From contig CAMYXP010000001.1 in NCBI GenBank assembly GCA_947303085.1, positions 1 through 64,000 of the forward strand: DNA of 64,000 bases. Reading direction: 5' to 3'. The stretch comes from an uncultured Bacteroidales bacterium. Its GTDB lineage: Bacteria; Bacteroidota; Bacteroidia; Bacteroidales; F082. Positions within the stretch are counted from its first letter, which is position 1; every line of letters starts with the position of its first letter. A program made the translations under genes and the position numbers. Below, piece after piece: positions 43,101 to 51,479 of this stretch. The notes below the pieces were generated by a model. That model searched no databases and had not been told where the DNA came from. It worked only from the letters and a program-made list of their open reading frames with translations.

Positions 43101-43332
43101 AAGCGCTAAGCAAGTTGTTCGTGATATTAAAGATAAATTTAACCAAGAAAAGTATTTAAAGAATTCCAGTAAAGACAAAGGATATGGTTTGGTTAAAGCG
43201 TACAATATGATTCAAAACATGTTGCCATCTGATGATAAAGCTTTCACTATAGATGTGATTGATGGTGCTTTTGTTGTATCATTTATAATAGATATAAAAT
43301 ATTGGAAAGTAAATGAGAGTGCTTGTTGTTGA
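40102..43332 (+). CDS. dtcA: DtcA-like sensor kinase of a Detocs defence system
   Basis: 1076 residues. The first 700 are helical, tetratricopeptide-like in character, and would be the sensor. The C-terminal 250 residues are a histidine-kinase-type module: a helical region with a candidate phospho-acceptor His in VGENHKMNEL (residue 873), an N-box ILFNNIIDYNKY, and a G-box DKGYGLVKAYNMI. Two response-regulator-type genes follow with overlaps. This trio (kinase, stand-alone receiver, receiver-phosphorylase) is the Detocs layout. The kinase motifs are divergent, and the His assignment is tentative. Confidence 0.82.
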   Translation: MAKINTYDYAKRNFFKAVKKDAAVGYVYNNLNYKEQKRIIRELPNTFGKLFYIKDPLSSSLSSLVVKVQFVPNNLMNGLGCLVNQLLPYRKELNKYIQLKKDYENDLLRGNLDKCQTMLNDIDKISLSLWSMEQRVQLAYKSGGSKSAIAYKDLIAERTTAPVTILLQLIWAKVEARYSLSPTEQQLYMTINEAELTDGFSAYYKYFILKDKAYYKFEDGLWFVLMTSVIDIYEYVLDIIVDKVQSMTSDDFAQITSMLTDLGKYIDDERIIALKLRLGISDNGLSNKKHDVFLELYSHGDYRSIYVKALPYILDNPSDFDIVDVYVKSAVFLKEEIINTCGINEDSLLHQLLCCLFGYLRKGDNSLVSLGRLKVMANQMSSLKTGNCLNERIKYNEQIDYGLDKYSLFIGYSSYSPEDNFDNDCYEIINDKTLPVFIKQKAVSHWFRNLVEIRKDYEAIKLYLSAYLNNPFNIELVNTKKILKRHGLMLQFLDYPALEASAFYALSNAPHYMYYHFFKEFIKAQKTQIPSELLDDLKESFSPLLEIFFYRVCSLDSIKGYIRKFPDSDSALNERLLILTKLSMIHRSDSYLEEMTAIKRKLSAKQRMQHLDQRMIYVDETALKETELDEVKRQFKIYKETESTLETQQFLIEAEKMESAEMLVEGDMKLKTLRVKYKNYLFIQMFLGIRKQFLTSYKYGLEFYLSTRIRHGTFVRQMRRAFEDNNMITNKIDGEYKTDVIVSERLLRLEGIQKEKVQELLKRFSNDIDEYIYFIKNEVIQIQAYDLQNQHPHAVFNYDSLNKTTDIMEFYMDKVFPITDYVEFVEVIFAYLWKCTETLLESMRVRLDNVQKDLNNKIDGLLNDIAQIVGENHKMNELREIASLAKTEMERSINIVKMWFYRGQCDDDDFVIRDVIDACRECVSIHRNTAFEIDYKGECDVVLKGENFRKMSDLILILFNNIIDYNKYIGHHTNNIVHVEHNDDTVKITVLNQLREEDVISAKQVVRDIKDKFNQEKYLKNSSKDKGYGLVKAYNMIQNMLPSDDKAFTIDVIDGAFVVSFIIDIKYWKVNESACC

Positions 43333-43765
43333 GGATGACAAACTCAAAATGAAGGATATTCAACATTTTATCAAAGAAGAGATAAAAGAAGTTTGTGTTG
43401 AATGTGCTGAATCTTATGCGACTGCGGTTAGTATGTGTTATTCAGAAAAGTATGACTTTATTGTGTTGGATATGAATATTCCCAGATACGATAAAACTGA
43501 TAATGACAAATCAATCATTTATAATGGGGGAGAGATGATAATTAGAGAATTAGTCAGTGAAGATATATTTTTAAAGTTCGCATTCGTATCGGGATATGAA
43601 ACTGTGGGTGATGAAAGCATTGCCAGTTTTGATGAACGTATGAAAAAATACAGTCCAAGTACTTATTGTGGATTCGTGTTTTTTGAAGTTAACGACGACA
43701 GTTGGAAGCAAAATTTAGGTAAAATACTAAAAGATCAATTATATGTTAAACGTACTGATTGTTGA
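43313..43765 (+). CDS. dtcB: DtcB-like stand-alone receiver-domain protein
   Basis: 150 residues, essentially one receiver domain: VLVVEDDKLKM (acidic pocket), FIVLDMNIP with the phospho-acceptor Asp, and KFAFVSGYE. There is no output domain. It overlaps dtcA by 20 bp and dtcC by 23 bp. In Detocs, DtcB is thought to act as a phosphate sink that damps accidental activation. Confidence 0.82.
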   Translation: MRVLVVEDDKLKMKDIQHFIKEEIKEVCVECAESYATAVSMCYSEKYDFIVLDMNIPRYDKTDNDKSIIYNGGEMIIRELVSEDIFLKFAFVSGYETVGDESIASFDERMKKYSPSTYCGFVFFEVNDDSWKQNLGKILKDQLYVKRTDC

Positions 43766-44972
43766 TGATGACAAACAAAAAATCAAACAAATCAATGATG
43801 TCATTGATAGTTTGAATGTTGACACTTTGGTTGACAAAGCCATTGATGTGGAAGAAGCTAAGGTAAAATTATCGAAAATACAATTCGATATAATGATACT
43901 TGATTTGTTTATTCCAACGAAATGTGGCTTAAATGATGCAAAACCTGAAAATGCCAGAGATTTTTTGGATTACATCAAAGCAGAAGATGACATATTTAAA
44001 CCATATTTTGTTATAGGTAATAGTGCATTAGATGATGCTGATGAATACAAGGAGTTTTTCGTTAATCATCTTTATTATCTATTAAAATACGACGAAACTG
44101 ATGATAGTTGGATAGATGCTCTGATGAGCAAAATATTATATTTTGATCAACTCAAGAAAAAAATCCAGACTGACTCAAGATATGATTATGATGTGGCTTT
44201 TGTTATAGCATTGCCAATGGAGTTTGATGAGGTGCTCAAAATTAATGATTATACATGGGTTAAACATGATGAATATGATTCGACAACGGTTTATTATACT
44301 ACCACGATTACCAATAAAAAGAAAAGAAAACTGAAAATTGTTGCCGCTTATGCTGATCAAATGGGCATGAGCGCATCTACATTGCTCACAACAAAAATGA
44401 TATATACATTTCACCCAAGATATGTTATTATGACAGGTATTTGTGCCACTGTAGATGATGATATTGAAATTGGAGATATTTTGGTTTTTGATCAGACATG
44501 GAATGGTGGTAGTGGCAAATTAAAGGATGGAAAGAAAAAAGAGACTCTTTTCCTTCCTGATTTTCATTATGAAGTACTTGACCCTAAAATAAAAATAAAG
44601 ATACAAGAGTATGCACGAAACAGAGATGTCTTGGATAAAATCAAACAAGGTTTTAAATTTACACAAGGAAGACCGAAAACAGAGATTAATATTCATTGTG
44701 TTGACGTTACATCAGTTGCTGCTGTTACGCAATCCAAAATAGTCGTTGATATGCTTAAAGATAAAGCAAGAAAACTTGGTGGACTTGAAATGGAGGGATA
44801 TGGTGTTTACTATGCTGCAAGGCATACTTTTGAAAATGCACCAACACCTATTGTCATTAAAGCAGCTGCAGATAGAGCTGATGCTCATAAATCAGACAAC
44901 TATCAGCAGTATTGCGCATTTATTAGTGCCAGCTTTGCTTTTCATCTAATCATAAACGACCTGAAGTTTTAG
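43743..44972 (+). CDS. dtcC: DtcC-like effector: receiver domain fused to a nucleoside phosphorylase
   Basis: 409 residues. Residues 1-130 form a receiver domain (VLIVDDDKQKI, FDIMILDLFIPT with the phospho-acceptor Asp). From about residue 143 runs a phosphorylase fold: DVAFVIALPMEFDEVL, YVIMTGICATVDDDIEIGDILVFD, GGLEMEGYGVYYAA, and IVIKAAADRADA. In the described Detocs systems this effector cleaves ATP to adenine and ribose-triphosphate after phosphotransfer. All three genes overlap, so stoichiometry is probably controlled by coupling. Confidence 0.87.
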   Translation: MLNVLIVDDDKQKIKQINDVIDSLNVDTLVDKAIDVEEAKVKLSKIQFDIMILDLFIPTKCGLNDAKPENARDFLDYIKAEDDIFKPYFVIGNSALDDADEYKEFFVNHLYYLLKYDETDDSWIDALMSKILYFDQLKKKIQTDSRYDYDVAFVIALPMEFDEVLKINDYTWVKHDEYDSTTVYYTTTITNKKKRKLKIVAAYADQMGMSASTLLTTKMIYTFHPRYVIMTGICATVDDDIEIGDILVFDQTWNGGSGKLKDGKKKETLFLPDFHYEVLDPKIKIKIQEYARNRDVLDKIKQGFKFTQGRPKTEINIHCVDVTSVAAVTQSKIVVDMLKDKARKLGGLEMEGYGVYYAARHTFENAPTPIVIKAAADRADAHKSDNYQQYCAFISASFAFHLIINDLKF

Positions 44973-44987
44973 GGATTTAATTGCCTT

Positions 44988-45218
44988 ATGCCAGAATGCT
45001 TGAGGTACATCAATAAAGATTTATTGCGCGAGTCAGCTGCGGATAAACATGTTATGCGAAGCTGGCAAGATGCAGTGGAAGATTTGTATGATAATGCTAA
45101 GACCAGATATACAATAAAAAGAGATGATGATTTAAGAGCGGCCTATGGCGAGATTCTGAAAGGACTTATCTCTAATGGTTCTGCAATTGCTTATATTATT
45201 AGAGATTATTACATATAA
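44988..45218 (+). CDS. Small basic/acidic protein of unknown function after Detocs
   Basis: 76 residues (PECLRYINKDLLRESAADKHVMRSWQDAVEDLYDNAKTRYTIKRDD ... IAYIIRDYYI), helical, no recognised motif. It begins 15 bp after dtcC and may be co-transcribed. It could be an accessory of Detocs or a leftover of another gene. Confidence 0.5.
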   Translation: MPECLRYINKDLLRESAADKHVMRSWQDAVEDLYDNAKTRYTIKRDDDLRAAYGEILKGLISNGSAIAYIIRDYYI

Positions 45219-45278
45219 CGTTGATGGTGGGCATTAAATTATTTCTAAAACAAGCATTGCTATTTTAAATAAATGTTG

Positions 45279-45286
45279 TATATTTG
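45279..45286 (+). promoter_or_regulatory. -7 element (TATATTTG) before the HEPN/SecB cluster
   Basis: TATATTTG followed by caaac, 26 bp upstream of the chosen ATG at 45312. It marks the HEPN cluster as a separate transcription unit from Detocs, and places the earlier in-frame start at 45273 upstream of the transcript. Confidence 0.7.
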
Positions 45287-45311
45287 CAAACTTTTAAACA
45301 ACAAACCAACA

Positions 45312-45713
45312 ATGCCGGCGTTTTTAAATAAAGCTCAGAATAATATGATCGTGGCGGAAACACTAATTGATAGCGATATTTTGATAACATCGGCTCATCC
45401 TGCTTATTATGCGGCATTTTTGTCAATAAAATATGTGTTGGCTCATTTTGGTGGTATGGATTATGATAAGCAAGAAAAGTGTAAAAACGAGAAAGGTTCA
45501 CATAATTATCTTTCAAACCTAGCATTGCCGCTTATGTCAAAATTGGATACAGAAACAGGTAATGATTACTTTGTTTGGTATAATAAACTAAAAAAGTTGA
45601 GAAAGACTGCAGACTATAAACCTGATGATATTGAAGACGACGTGCTCAAAGATAATCTTGCAACAGCAAAAAGCTTTATGACAAACATAGAGTCGAACTT
45701 TAAAACAGCATGA
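45312..45713 (+). CDS. HEPN-domain protein, first gene of a four-gene cluster
   Basis: 133 residues from MPAFLNKAQNNMIVAETLI. HEPN pattern: helix, AHPAYYAAFLSIKYVLAHFG, a linker, and LKKLRKTADYKPDDIEDD. The Arg-x-x-Ala-Asp-Tyr motif is shared with the HEPN protein at 46529. A classical RNase Rx4-6H motif is not evident, so catalysis is uncertain. The end overlaps the next gene by 4 bp (ATGA). Confidence 0.7.
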   Translation: MPAFLNKAQNNMIVAETLIDSDILITSAHPAYYAAFLSIKYVLAHFGGMDYDKQEKCKNEKGSHNYLSNLALPLMSKLDTETGNDYFVWYNKLKKLRKTADYKPDDIEDDVLKDNLATAKSFMTNIESNFKTA

Positions 45714-46126
45714 ATATGATGAAAGAAACCATTTTTTTATTAAAAACACTCAAAGAATGGTGTGATAGATTTGACGGAATACATGTACGTTATGCATATG
45801 ATACAACATCGGAGTATCACATTGTGGAGGTGGATCCGGAAAGCATTCGCCGTGGTAATGAACAATATCAAAAGGCGGAACTTGTACTGTGGACGGAGTT
45901 TATGGAGAGATACCCAGATTCGGATCTTTTGATTTGCGAGCCTTCGAAAGCTAATAACATGTCGAATTGTTTATTTGATAGCGTTTTGTGTTTGGCTAGC
46001 GAGGTGTGGATGCCGTTTTTGTCAGATTATATCGGCGTTTCTTCGGTATCTTATTTGTCAAAAAGATCGTCATACTCAAAATTAAATGAGTATAATAATA
46101 TATATGATTACGCATTAGCAGCTTAA
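45710..46126 (+). CDS. Unknown protein between HEPN and SecB-like genes
   Basis: 138 residues. The middle EYHIVEVDPESIRRGNEQYQKAELVLWTEFMERYPDSDLLI looks like a compact alpha/beta domain; a variable tail follows. I do not recognise it. Translational coupling to the first HEPN gene and a 6-bp gap to the SecB-like gene suggest it is the client or antitoxin component. No nucleotidyltransferase GSx10DxD motif is present, so it is not a classical MNT partner. Confidence 0.65.
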   Translation: MNMMKETIFLLKTLKEWCDRFDGIHVRYAYDTTSEYHIVEVDPESIRRGNEQYQKAELVLWTEFMERYPDSDLLICEPSKANNMSNCLFDSVLCLASEVWMPFLSDYIGVSSVSYLSKRSSYSKLNEYNNIYDYALAA

Positions 46127-46132
46127 AAAATT

Positions 46133-46516
46133 ATGGCAGAAAAAATAGCAAAGTTCCGTTTTTTAGGATATAAGATCACAGATGGTCAGATTAGTATTGA
46201 TTCTGATAAGAAAGTTAGCGATCATTACAAGGTTTCATTCGAGAAGACTGTTGGCGTTAACGAAACCGAGCATAGAATGCGTCTTATGCTTGAAGCCAAG
46301 ATTGATTCGGAAAACAAAGCAATGCATATTGAAGTTAAAGCAGAGGGCTATTTTGAATTTGATAACACAATAACAGAGCAGGAGAAAAATGTATTTTTTA
46401 GGACCAGTGCACCTGCAATATTATTCCCATATATCAGGGCATACGTCGGAGCGTTGACCTCATTGTCGGGAGTGCAGCCCGTTATTTTACCAACATTGAA
46501 TCTTAGTGACCGTTAA
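46133..46516 (+). CDS. SecB-like chaperone
   Basis: 127 residues. It resembles the SecB fold: N-terminal strands (KIAKFRFLGYKITDGQISI), EKNVFFRTSAPAILFPYIRAYVGALTSLSGVQPVILPTLNL, where the last block is the conserved SecB C-terminal helix and strand. Solitary SecB-like proteins serve toxin-antitoxin-chaperone (TAC) modules by protecting an unstable antitoxin. Bacteroidota usually have no housekeeping secB next to such genes. Here it lies between an unknown protein and a second HEPN protein. Confidence 0.75.
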   Translation: MAEKIAKFRFLGYKITDGQISIDSDKKVSDHYKVSFEKTVGVNETEHRMRLMLEAKIDSENKAMHIEVKAEGYFEFDNTITEQEKNVFFRTSAPAILFPYIRAYVGALTSLSGVQPVILPTLNLSDR

Positions 46517-46528
46517 GGTTGTTTTTTC

Positions 46529-46912
46529 ATGCTGAAACGTTCTGAATGTAACAAGAATGCGGCCTTTTTGCTGTTGGGAAAGCATCACTATGATGGATGT
46601 GTTGTGGCATTTTATTATAGCGTGTTGCAAAGAATGATGTATGCTCTTAACGAAAACAAAAAAAGACCTTTGCATTACGAAAACCAGAATCCGTTGGATG
46701 AAAACATTCACCAAAAAATTCTTATTGAGATAACAAACAGGATTGGTAATCAAAAAGAAGGAGAATCTTTCAAGCAAAAATTTGAAGAACTTTTGGAATA
46801 TCGTAAGAAAGCAGATTACCAGCGGGATTCAATTACACAAGAAGAATGTGTAAATTGTCGTGCTTTATATGAAGGAATGATGTCCAGACTAAATCGCTTT
46901 TTCCCTTTGTGA
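46529..46912 (+). CDS. Second HEPN-like protein, last gene of the cluster
   Basis: 127 residues: MLKRSECNKNAAFLLLGKHHYDGCVVAFYYSVLQRMMYALNE, then LLEYRKKADYQRDSITQEEC. It has the same overall plan and the same RKxADY motif as the first gene, though the rest differs, so the two are distant paralogues. It starts 12 bp after the SecB-like stop. Two HEPN proteins plus a chaperone suggests a hetero-oligomeric toxin/antitoxin or sensor module. Confidence 0.65.
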   Translation: MLKRSECNKNAAFLLLGKHHYDGCVVAFYYSVLQRMMYALNENKKRPLHYENQNPLDENIHQKILIEITNRIGNQKEGESFKQKFEELLEYRKKADYQRDSITQEECVNCRALYEGMMSRLNRFFPL

Positions 46913-47319
46913 TAAGGGGGGACGCTAAATAAGTATTATTAAAGTATTAAGCATTGGTACAACTAACAAAGAGGGCTTCTCTGCTGATGTTCGCAGACAT
47001 AGTTATTAAAAGTCTCCAAAATCATCAAACTATGTCGGACTTAAAACAACGAATATAAAGACAGATCCGTCTTTATATAACAGCACTTCCTGAATAAAAT
47101 CCCCAAAGGTTTACTAGATAGACTTAATAATCGCCCCCCAATATACCTCAGCAAATGATCTTGGGGAAGTTATTGTATAATGCCTTAAGGAAAAAACGAG
47201 TCTGATAGGATGAAAATGAGACGTGATTTCAATTCAAAGGCGAATTTGTTCCCTTCCCTGAAAATGTCCCCTTCCCTGAAAATCGGACAGGAAGATATAA
47301 TTAGATTGGATTTTTAATA
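46913..47319. other. Intergenic gap with a terminator-like hairpin and a short tandem repeat
   Basis: About 400 bp without a gene. ataaagacagatccgtcttt at 47057-47076 can form a hairpin near the end of the HEPN cluster transcript. An 18-19 bp unit (cccttccctgaaaat) is repeated twice at about 47251-47284, just upstream of the KAP gene. Confidence 0.5.
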
Positions 47320-49884
47320 ATGAGATTTACAAAAGACAAAATATTTGATTTGACCAAATCTATTGCTTGGCCTACTATAGCATTATTACTATTCTTTGGT
47401 TTTAATCATGGCATTACATTATGGTTACAGACACTTTGCAATTCATGGCTTGTTGGTTGCGAAGAAAATATATGTGGTGTCGCTATCGTTTTGCTGGCGA
47501 TGCTTGCCACTCTTTTCTTATGTATGAAGGGGTTGAAGAAAAGACTGTCAATAAACCACGTTTTGTGGCTGGTTTTTATAATAATTGTATATGTGTATTT
47601 TCGCAGTGGTGATGACTTTCGGTTTTGGTGTTTTTCAGTTTTGGATTATGAGATAGTGTTTACCGACTTGTTTGCGATACCAGCTCTTACATTGGCGATA
47701 ATACAAATTGTTTTGCTGTTGAGCAAAGAGCAGGATAACAAAGGTAATTCCTTGTTGGATCAGGACGAACCAATAAATGATATAAATAAGGACCTGTTAG
47801 GTTATGGTACTATTATCAGGGATCTATTATCCGACTTGAAACTGCTCGATCTGTCAAAAAGATCGTTCAGTGTGGGGGTTGCTGGTGAATGGGGTATAGG
47901 GAAAAGTTCGTTTTTCAACTTATTTGAAAAAATACTAGAAAAAGAAGAAAAGAATTCAATAATAGTTAAGTTCAATCCAAGGTCTTCGGCCCAACTTGAG
48001 GATATTCAGAAAGATTTTTTCGACACCTTTGCTCAGGCATTGACACCATACCATTCTGGAATATCAAGAGATATGAGCCTATATCAGGATGCTCTGCAAC
48101 TGCCTGAAAATAATTTTGTTATACGACTTTTGAGGCTTCTGCCATCGATGACAACCAGCAAAAGCAAAGCTGCTATCAACAATGTGATAAGAGTTGTTAA
48201 AAAACAGATTTTTGTCTTTGTTGATGATTTTGATCGTCTTACAGCTAAAGAAATACTGGAAGTGATGAAGGTAATTGATAGAAATGGCGATTTCTGCCAA
48301 ACTATCTTTGTTGCTGCTTATGATAAGGAGTATGTGAACAATGTCCTGAAGAATTATCTTAAATATCGTAAAAAAGACTATTTTACCGACAAGTATTTCA
48401 GCCACGAAATACAGCTGCCCGTGCAGTCTTGGGATGTTTTGTCTGACTATATTAGAAATTCGTTGGAAAATAAGTTGAGATGTGACTCTAAAGATACAGT
48501 AACTAAAAAACAAATCTTAACCGATTGGGATGTAATGAAGAATGGTGTGGCTCCGCAACTGCACACACTGCGACATGCAAAACGATTTATGAATTTATTT
48601 CTTTCCCGATATGACAAGGTAAAAAACGACGTCATTTTTGGAGATTTTATACGAGTAAGCCTTTTGCGTTATTACGATATAAATGTTTATCATGCGTTGA
48701 TTGAAGGAAAATTGACCAAAGGTGGTGGACTATTGATGAGTTCTTCTGACAAGGTTTTATATCAAGCAGAAGATATGGAGGCTCAATTGAAAAAGTATTC
48801 TCATTGGGAAGGATCTGTGCAATCGTTGACAGAGCTTTTCGATAAGAATGGCAATGGTGATTATGAATTGACTTCCAAATATAAGCGTTTACGTTGGAGA
48901 GATTCGTTCCCTTGTTATTTCTATGACTATCAGCCCAACGGAATTTACCATAAAGAATTGATGCAATTGTACGATGCGGAGACTGAAACTGATGCTATAA
49001 AAGTTTTTCATACATTAGTAAAATATGACAAGGAGAATAATACGGTCGACCAACGACATTATATAGCTATAGAAAATTTTTTAAGGGTTCGTCCAATCAC
49101 CGAGTTGAGAAATAAGAATGATATAATTAGATTATTCACATTATTATGTTATATAAATCAGTTTGTGGGGAAATCCATCAACATTGAGATTACAATTGCA
49201 TATTTGATGGGAAAAGAGGCAGAAAAAGAGTTGAACGGTAAATGTAATGGCAAATACAAAAATGTGATTGATACAGTAATAAGGCATAATATAGAGACGC
49301 GTCCGTTAAGTTTGGCTTTCGTTCTTCTCGAGTTTAATAATGATATGTTAAGTCAGAAATACCAGACTTCGGATTATATGTTCAACCAAAGCGAGATTCA
49401 GAATTATGCTGAATGGTGTCAGAAATATTATTTCAAAGAGATAGACAATATTACATCGAATAATATTGAAGCAGTGGTGAATTTGTCAAGGATAAAGAAC
49501 GATGAAAATGGCAAAAAAGTTACATCGAAAGCAGCCAGCGATGAGTTTATATCTTTTATTTCTACCCATGCATACGATTTTGTCAAGAGTGCACTACATA
49601 TTACTAATCCAGTATATGAACAGCATAAAATATATTTAAGTATTATAGAAGCATTTGTTGTTGAGGAGTTTTTTCCACATGATGGTGTTGAATTTATAGA
49701 TTGGTTAAATCAAAAAGTTGAAAATAAATATTTGAGAGAACTGTTTACTCGAGTATTAAATGTCAACAATCGTCATATTCAAATCGATCTTTCTGAATCG
49801 GATTATGATATTAAAGTTGATGATTATGAGAAAATTTTAGCCATACTTAAAAGCCCCCAAAAGATAGAACTTGTAGGCTATTGA
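47320..49884 (+). CDS. KAP-family P-loop NTPase with N-terminal membrane helices
   Basis: 854 residues. Four hydrophobic segments lie in the first 145 residues (SIAWPTIALLLFFGF, ICGVAIVLLAMLATLFLC, HVLWLVFIIIVYVYF, TDLFAIPALTLAIIQIVLLL). Walker A GEWGIGKSS is at 189-197 and Walker B KQIFVFVDDFDRL has Asp302-Asp303. The FVAAYDKEYVNNVLKNYL block is typical of KAP NTPases, as is the membrane insertion. The C-terminal half is helical. KAP NTPases occur in several defence systems. It may act with the next two genes, though 163 bp separates them. Confidence 0.8.
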   Translation: MRFTKDKIFDLTKSIAWPTIALLLFFGFNHGITLWLQTLCNSWLVGCEENICGVAIVLLAMLATLFLCMKGLKKRLSINHVLWLVFIIIVYVYFRSGDDFRFWCFSVLDYEIVFTDLFAIPALTLAIIQIVLLLSKEQDNKGNSLLDQDEPINDINKDLLGYGTIIRDLLSDLKLLDLSKRSFSVGVAGEWGIGKSSFFNLFEKILEKEEKNSIIVKFNPRSSAQLEDIQKDFFDTFAQALTPYHSGISRDMSLYQDALQLPENNFVIRLLRLLPSMTTSKSKAAINNVIRVVKKQIFVFVDDFDRLTAKEILEVMKVIDRNGDFCQTIFVAAYDKEYVNNVLKNYLKYRKKDYFTDKYFSHEIQLPVQSWDVLSDYIRNSLENKLRCDSKDTVTKKQILTDWDVMKNGVAPQLHTLRHAKRFMNLFLSRYDKVKNDVIFGDFIRVSLLRYYDINVYHALIEGKLTKGGGLLMSSSDKVLYQAEDMEAQLKKYSHWEGSVQSLTELFDKNGNGDYELTSKYKRLRWRDSFPCYFYDYQPNGIYHKELMQLYDAETETDAIKVFHTLVKYDKENNTVDQRHYIAIENFLRVRPITELRNKNDIIRLFTLLCYINQFVGKSINIEITIAYLMGKEAEKELNGKCNGKYKNVIDTVIRHNIETRPLSLAFVLLEFNNDMLSQKYQTSDYMFNQSEIQNYAEWCQKYYFKEIDNITSNNIEAVVNLSRIKNDENGKKVTSKAASDEFISFISTHAYDFVKSALHITNPVYEQHKIYLSIIEAFVVEEFFPHDGVEFIDWLNQKVENKYLRELFTRVLNVNNRHIQIDLSESDYDIKVDDYEKILAILKSPQKIELVGY

Positions 49885-50046
49885 TATACAAGACAATCAA
49901 CAGAGGCTGTTATTATTGGCTGAAGTTGACAATAAGCTTTCTCATAGGCCAACAAATCCCTTTTATTATTGTCAATAGGAACTCCAGATAACATGTTATA
50001 GGAGAATAATATAGTACTTATGGGTGTTTTTATAATGAAATAGATT

Positions 50047-51456
50047 ATGGCAGACGCATCACCTGAAACAATACAACGATTGATAGAGAATTCTGAAAAA
50101 GGACTATCTCAGATAGAGATGTCATTGCCTCTCATATTAAAAACGAGGCTTGTTATACTAGATGCTATCGAAAAACAGGAAGGCAAAGATGTCACCCTCG
50201 ACCTAACACTGGCAGTGCTTGATACTGTGCTGGCAGAGAATGAGGTAATATATGATCTTTCAACTTCGTTAAATGCTCTATTGAAGGCAAAGGATGACTA
50301 TACTAAGCGCTTTTATATGCAGAGCCTGAATCTGTGTTTCTTGGAGGCTTGTCAGTTGTTCGTTGGGGAGGATGGTGATAAGAACGGACTGCTTACGAAA
50401 CTAGAAAAACTGACTCAACAATTGAATCAGGCAGGTTGTCAGTTTATTGCCTGGCATATCATCGATGATATCCAAGCGTTCAGAAAAGACTACTGCGATA
50501 AGGAACTGCGTAATATAACCAGACATTATGACGACCCTGTCAAGATGTATGAGAAACTGCAAGGGTTAGATGATATCGACTTTTTTGCAAAAGGAGCAAG
50601 CCAACTGATGGCTATACGAATGGAGATGTCTGTCTTGAGTTCATATCTGTTGAACCTGCTTACATCGGTTAAGAAAGATACTCATAGCATTGTTTCAGAT
50701 AAAGGATGTGGTTTGAATACTAAGTGTATGATTAATGATTCCATATTTAAGGCATTTAAAAAGAATTGTTTTAAGGATGATGTGAATCGGACACTGGATA
50801 AAGGGCAGACAACATTGGATGCTTGTTACGGACTATACAACAAATGCTTGGCAGCTGAAAAGTTTTTTGATGACAATGGCTGCCAAATACCAAAAGTCTT
50901 TAATAAGATGAAGGCGTTGGTTCAGATGAGATTGGAGACACTATTCTTAAGATATGACATTGCTTGTTCGGTATGGGGCTACCTGAATGCAGCATCTGAT
51001 AAGGAACGTTCACAGTACTTGAGGCTGATTCATATAACTAAACAGGCGGCCTTGACGCACATATATGGCTATACCGAAAAAGTCAGGGAAAAGAGTCTTT
51101 GGACAGCTATTAAGAGAATTGAAGAAGTGGGCAATGAAAAACTTGACTTGGAAACTGTAGAGGAGTCGCTTAAGGATCTAACTGGGAACCTTGCAGAAGA
51201 CAAGGATAACTCGCAAATTTTTGCTCATTATCGTTATAAGCAGGGATTCTATATCCCAGCTCGCCTTGAGGCATTTAATAAAATGGCTCATCATAAAGAG
51301 CTGATGGATGCGATGAAGTTATTGAATATATGTAAAACTTTGGATGGTTATACGGTTGACCTTCTTTCTATTATCAATGAAAAGCAAAAACAGGAAACAA
51401 AGAGACAACAAGATGAGTGGATGGATATGATTGATGGTTTTTTTCGCCAAAGATAA
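50047..51456 (+). CDS. Helical protein of unknown function
   Basis: 469 residues, almost entirely helical (SPETIQRLIENSEKGLSQIEMSL ... KLEKLTQQLNQAGCQFIAWHII). No membrane segment, P-loop or catalytic motif is visible. The next gene starts 23 bp later on the same strand, so the two form an operon. Possible structural or sensor subunit; no family recognised. Confidence 0.55.
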   Translation: MADASPETIQRLIENSEKGLSQIEMSLPLILKTRLVILDAIEKQEGKDVTLDLTLAVLDTVLAENEVIYDLSTSLNALLKAKDDYTKRFYMQSLNLCFLEACQLFVGEDGDKNGLLTKLEKLTQQLNQAGCQFIAWHIIDDIQAFRKDYCDKELRNITRHYDDPVKMYEKLQGLDDIDFFAKGASQLMAIRMEMSVLSSYLLNLLTSVKKDTHSIVSDKGCGLNTKCMINDSIFKAFKKNCFKDDVNRTLDKGQTTLDACYGLYNKCLAAEKFFDDNGCQIPKVFNKMKALVQMRLETLFLRYDIACSVWGYLNAASDKERSQYLRLIHITKQAALTHIYGYTEKVREKSLWTAIKRIEEVGNEKLDLETVEESLKDLTGNLAEDKDNSQIFAHYRYKQGFYIPARLEAFNKMAHHKELMDAMKLLNICKTLDGYTVDLLSIINEKQKQETKRQQDEWMDMIDGFFRQR

Positions 51457-51479
51457 GAAAATCGTAACAAATATTTTTT

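Noticed and set aside
45312..46912. Classical HEPN/MNT toxin-antitoxin pair
   Set aside because: No nucleotidyltransferase GS-x10-DxD motif occurs in any neighbour, and the HEPN proteins lack a clear Rx4-6H site.
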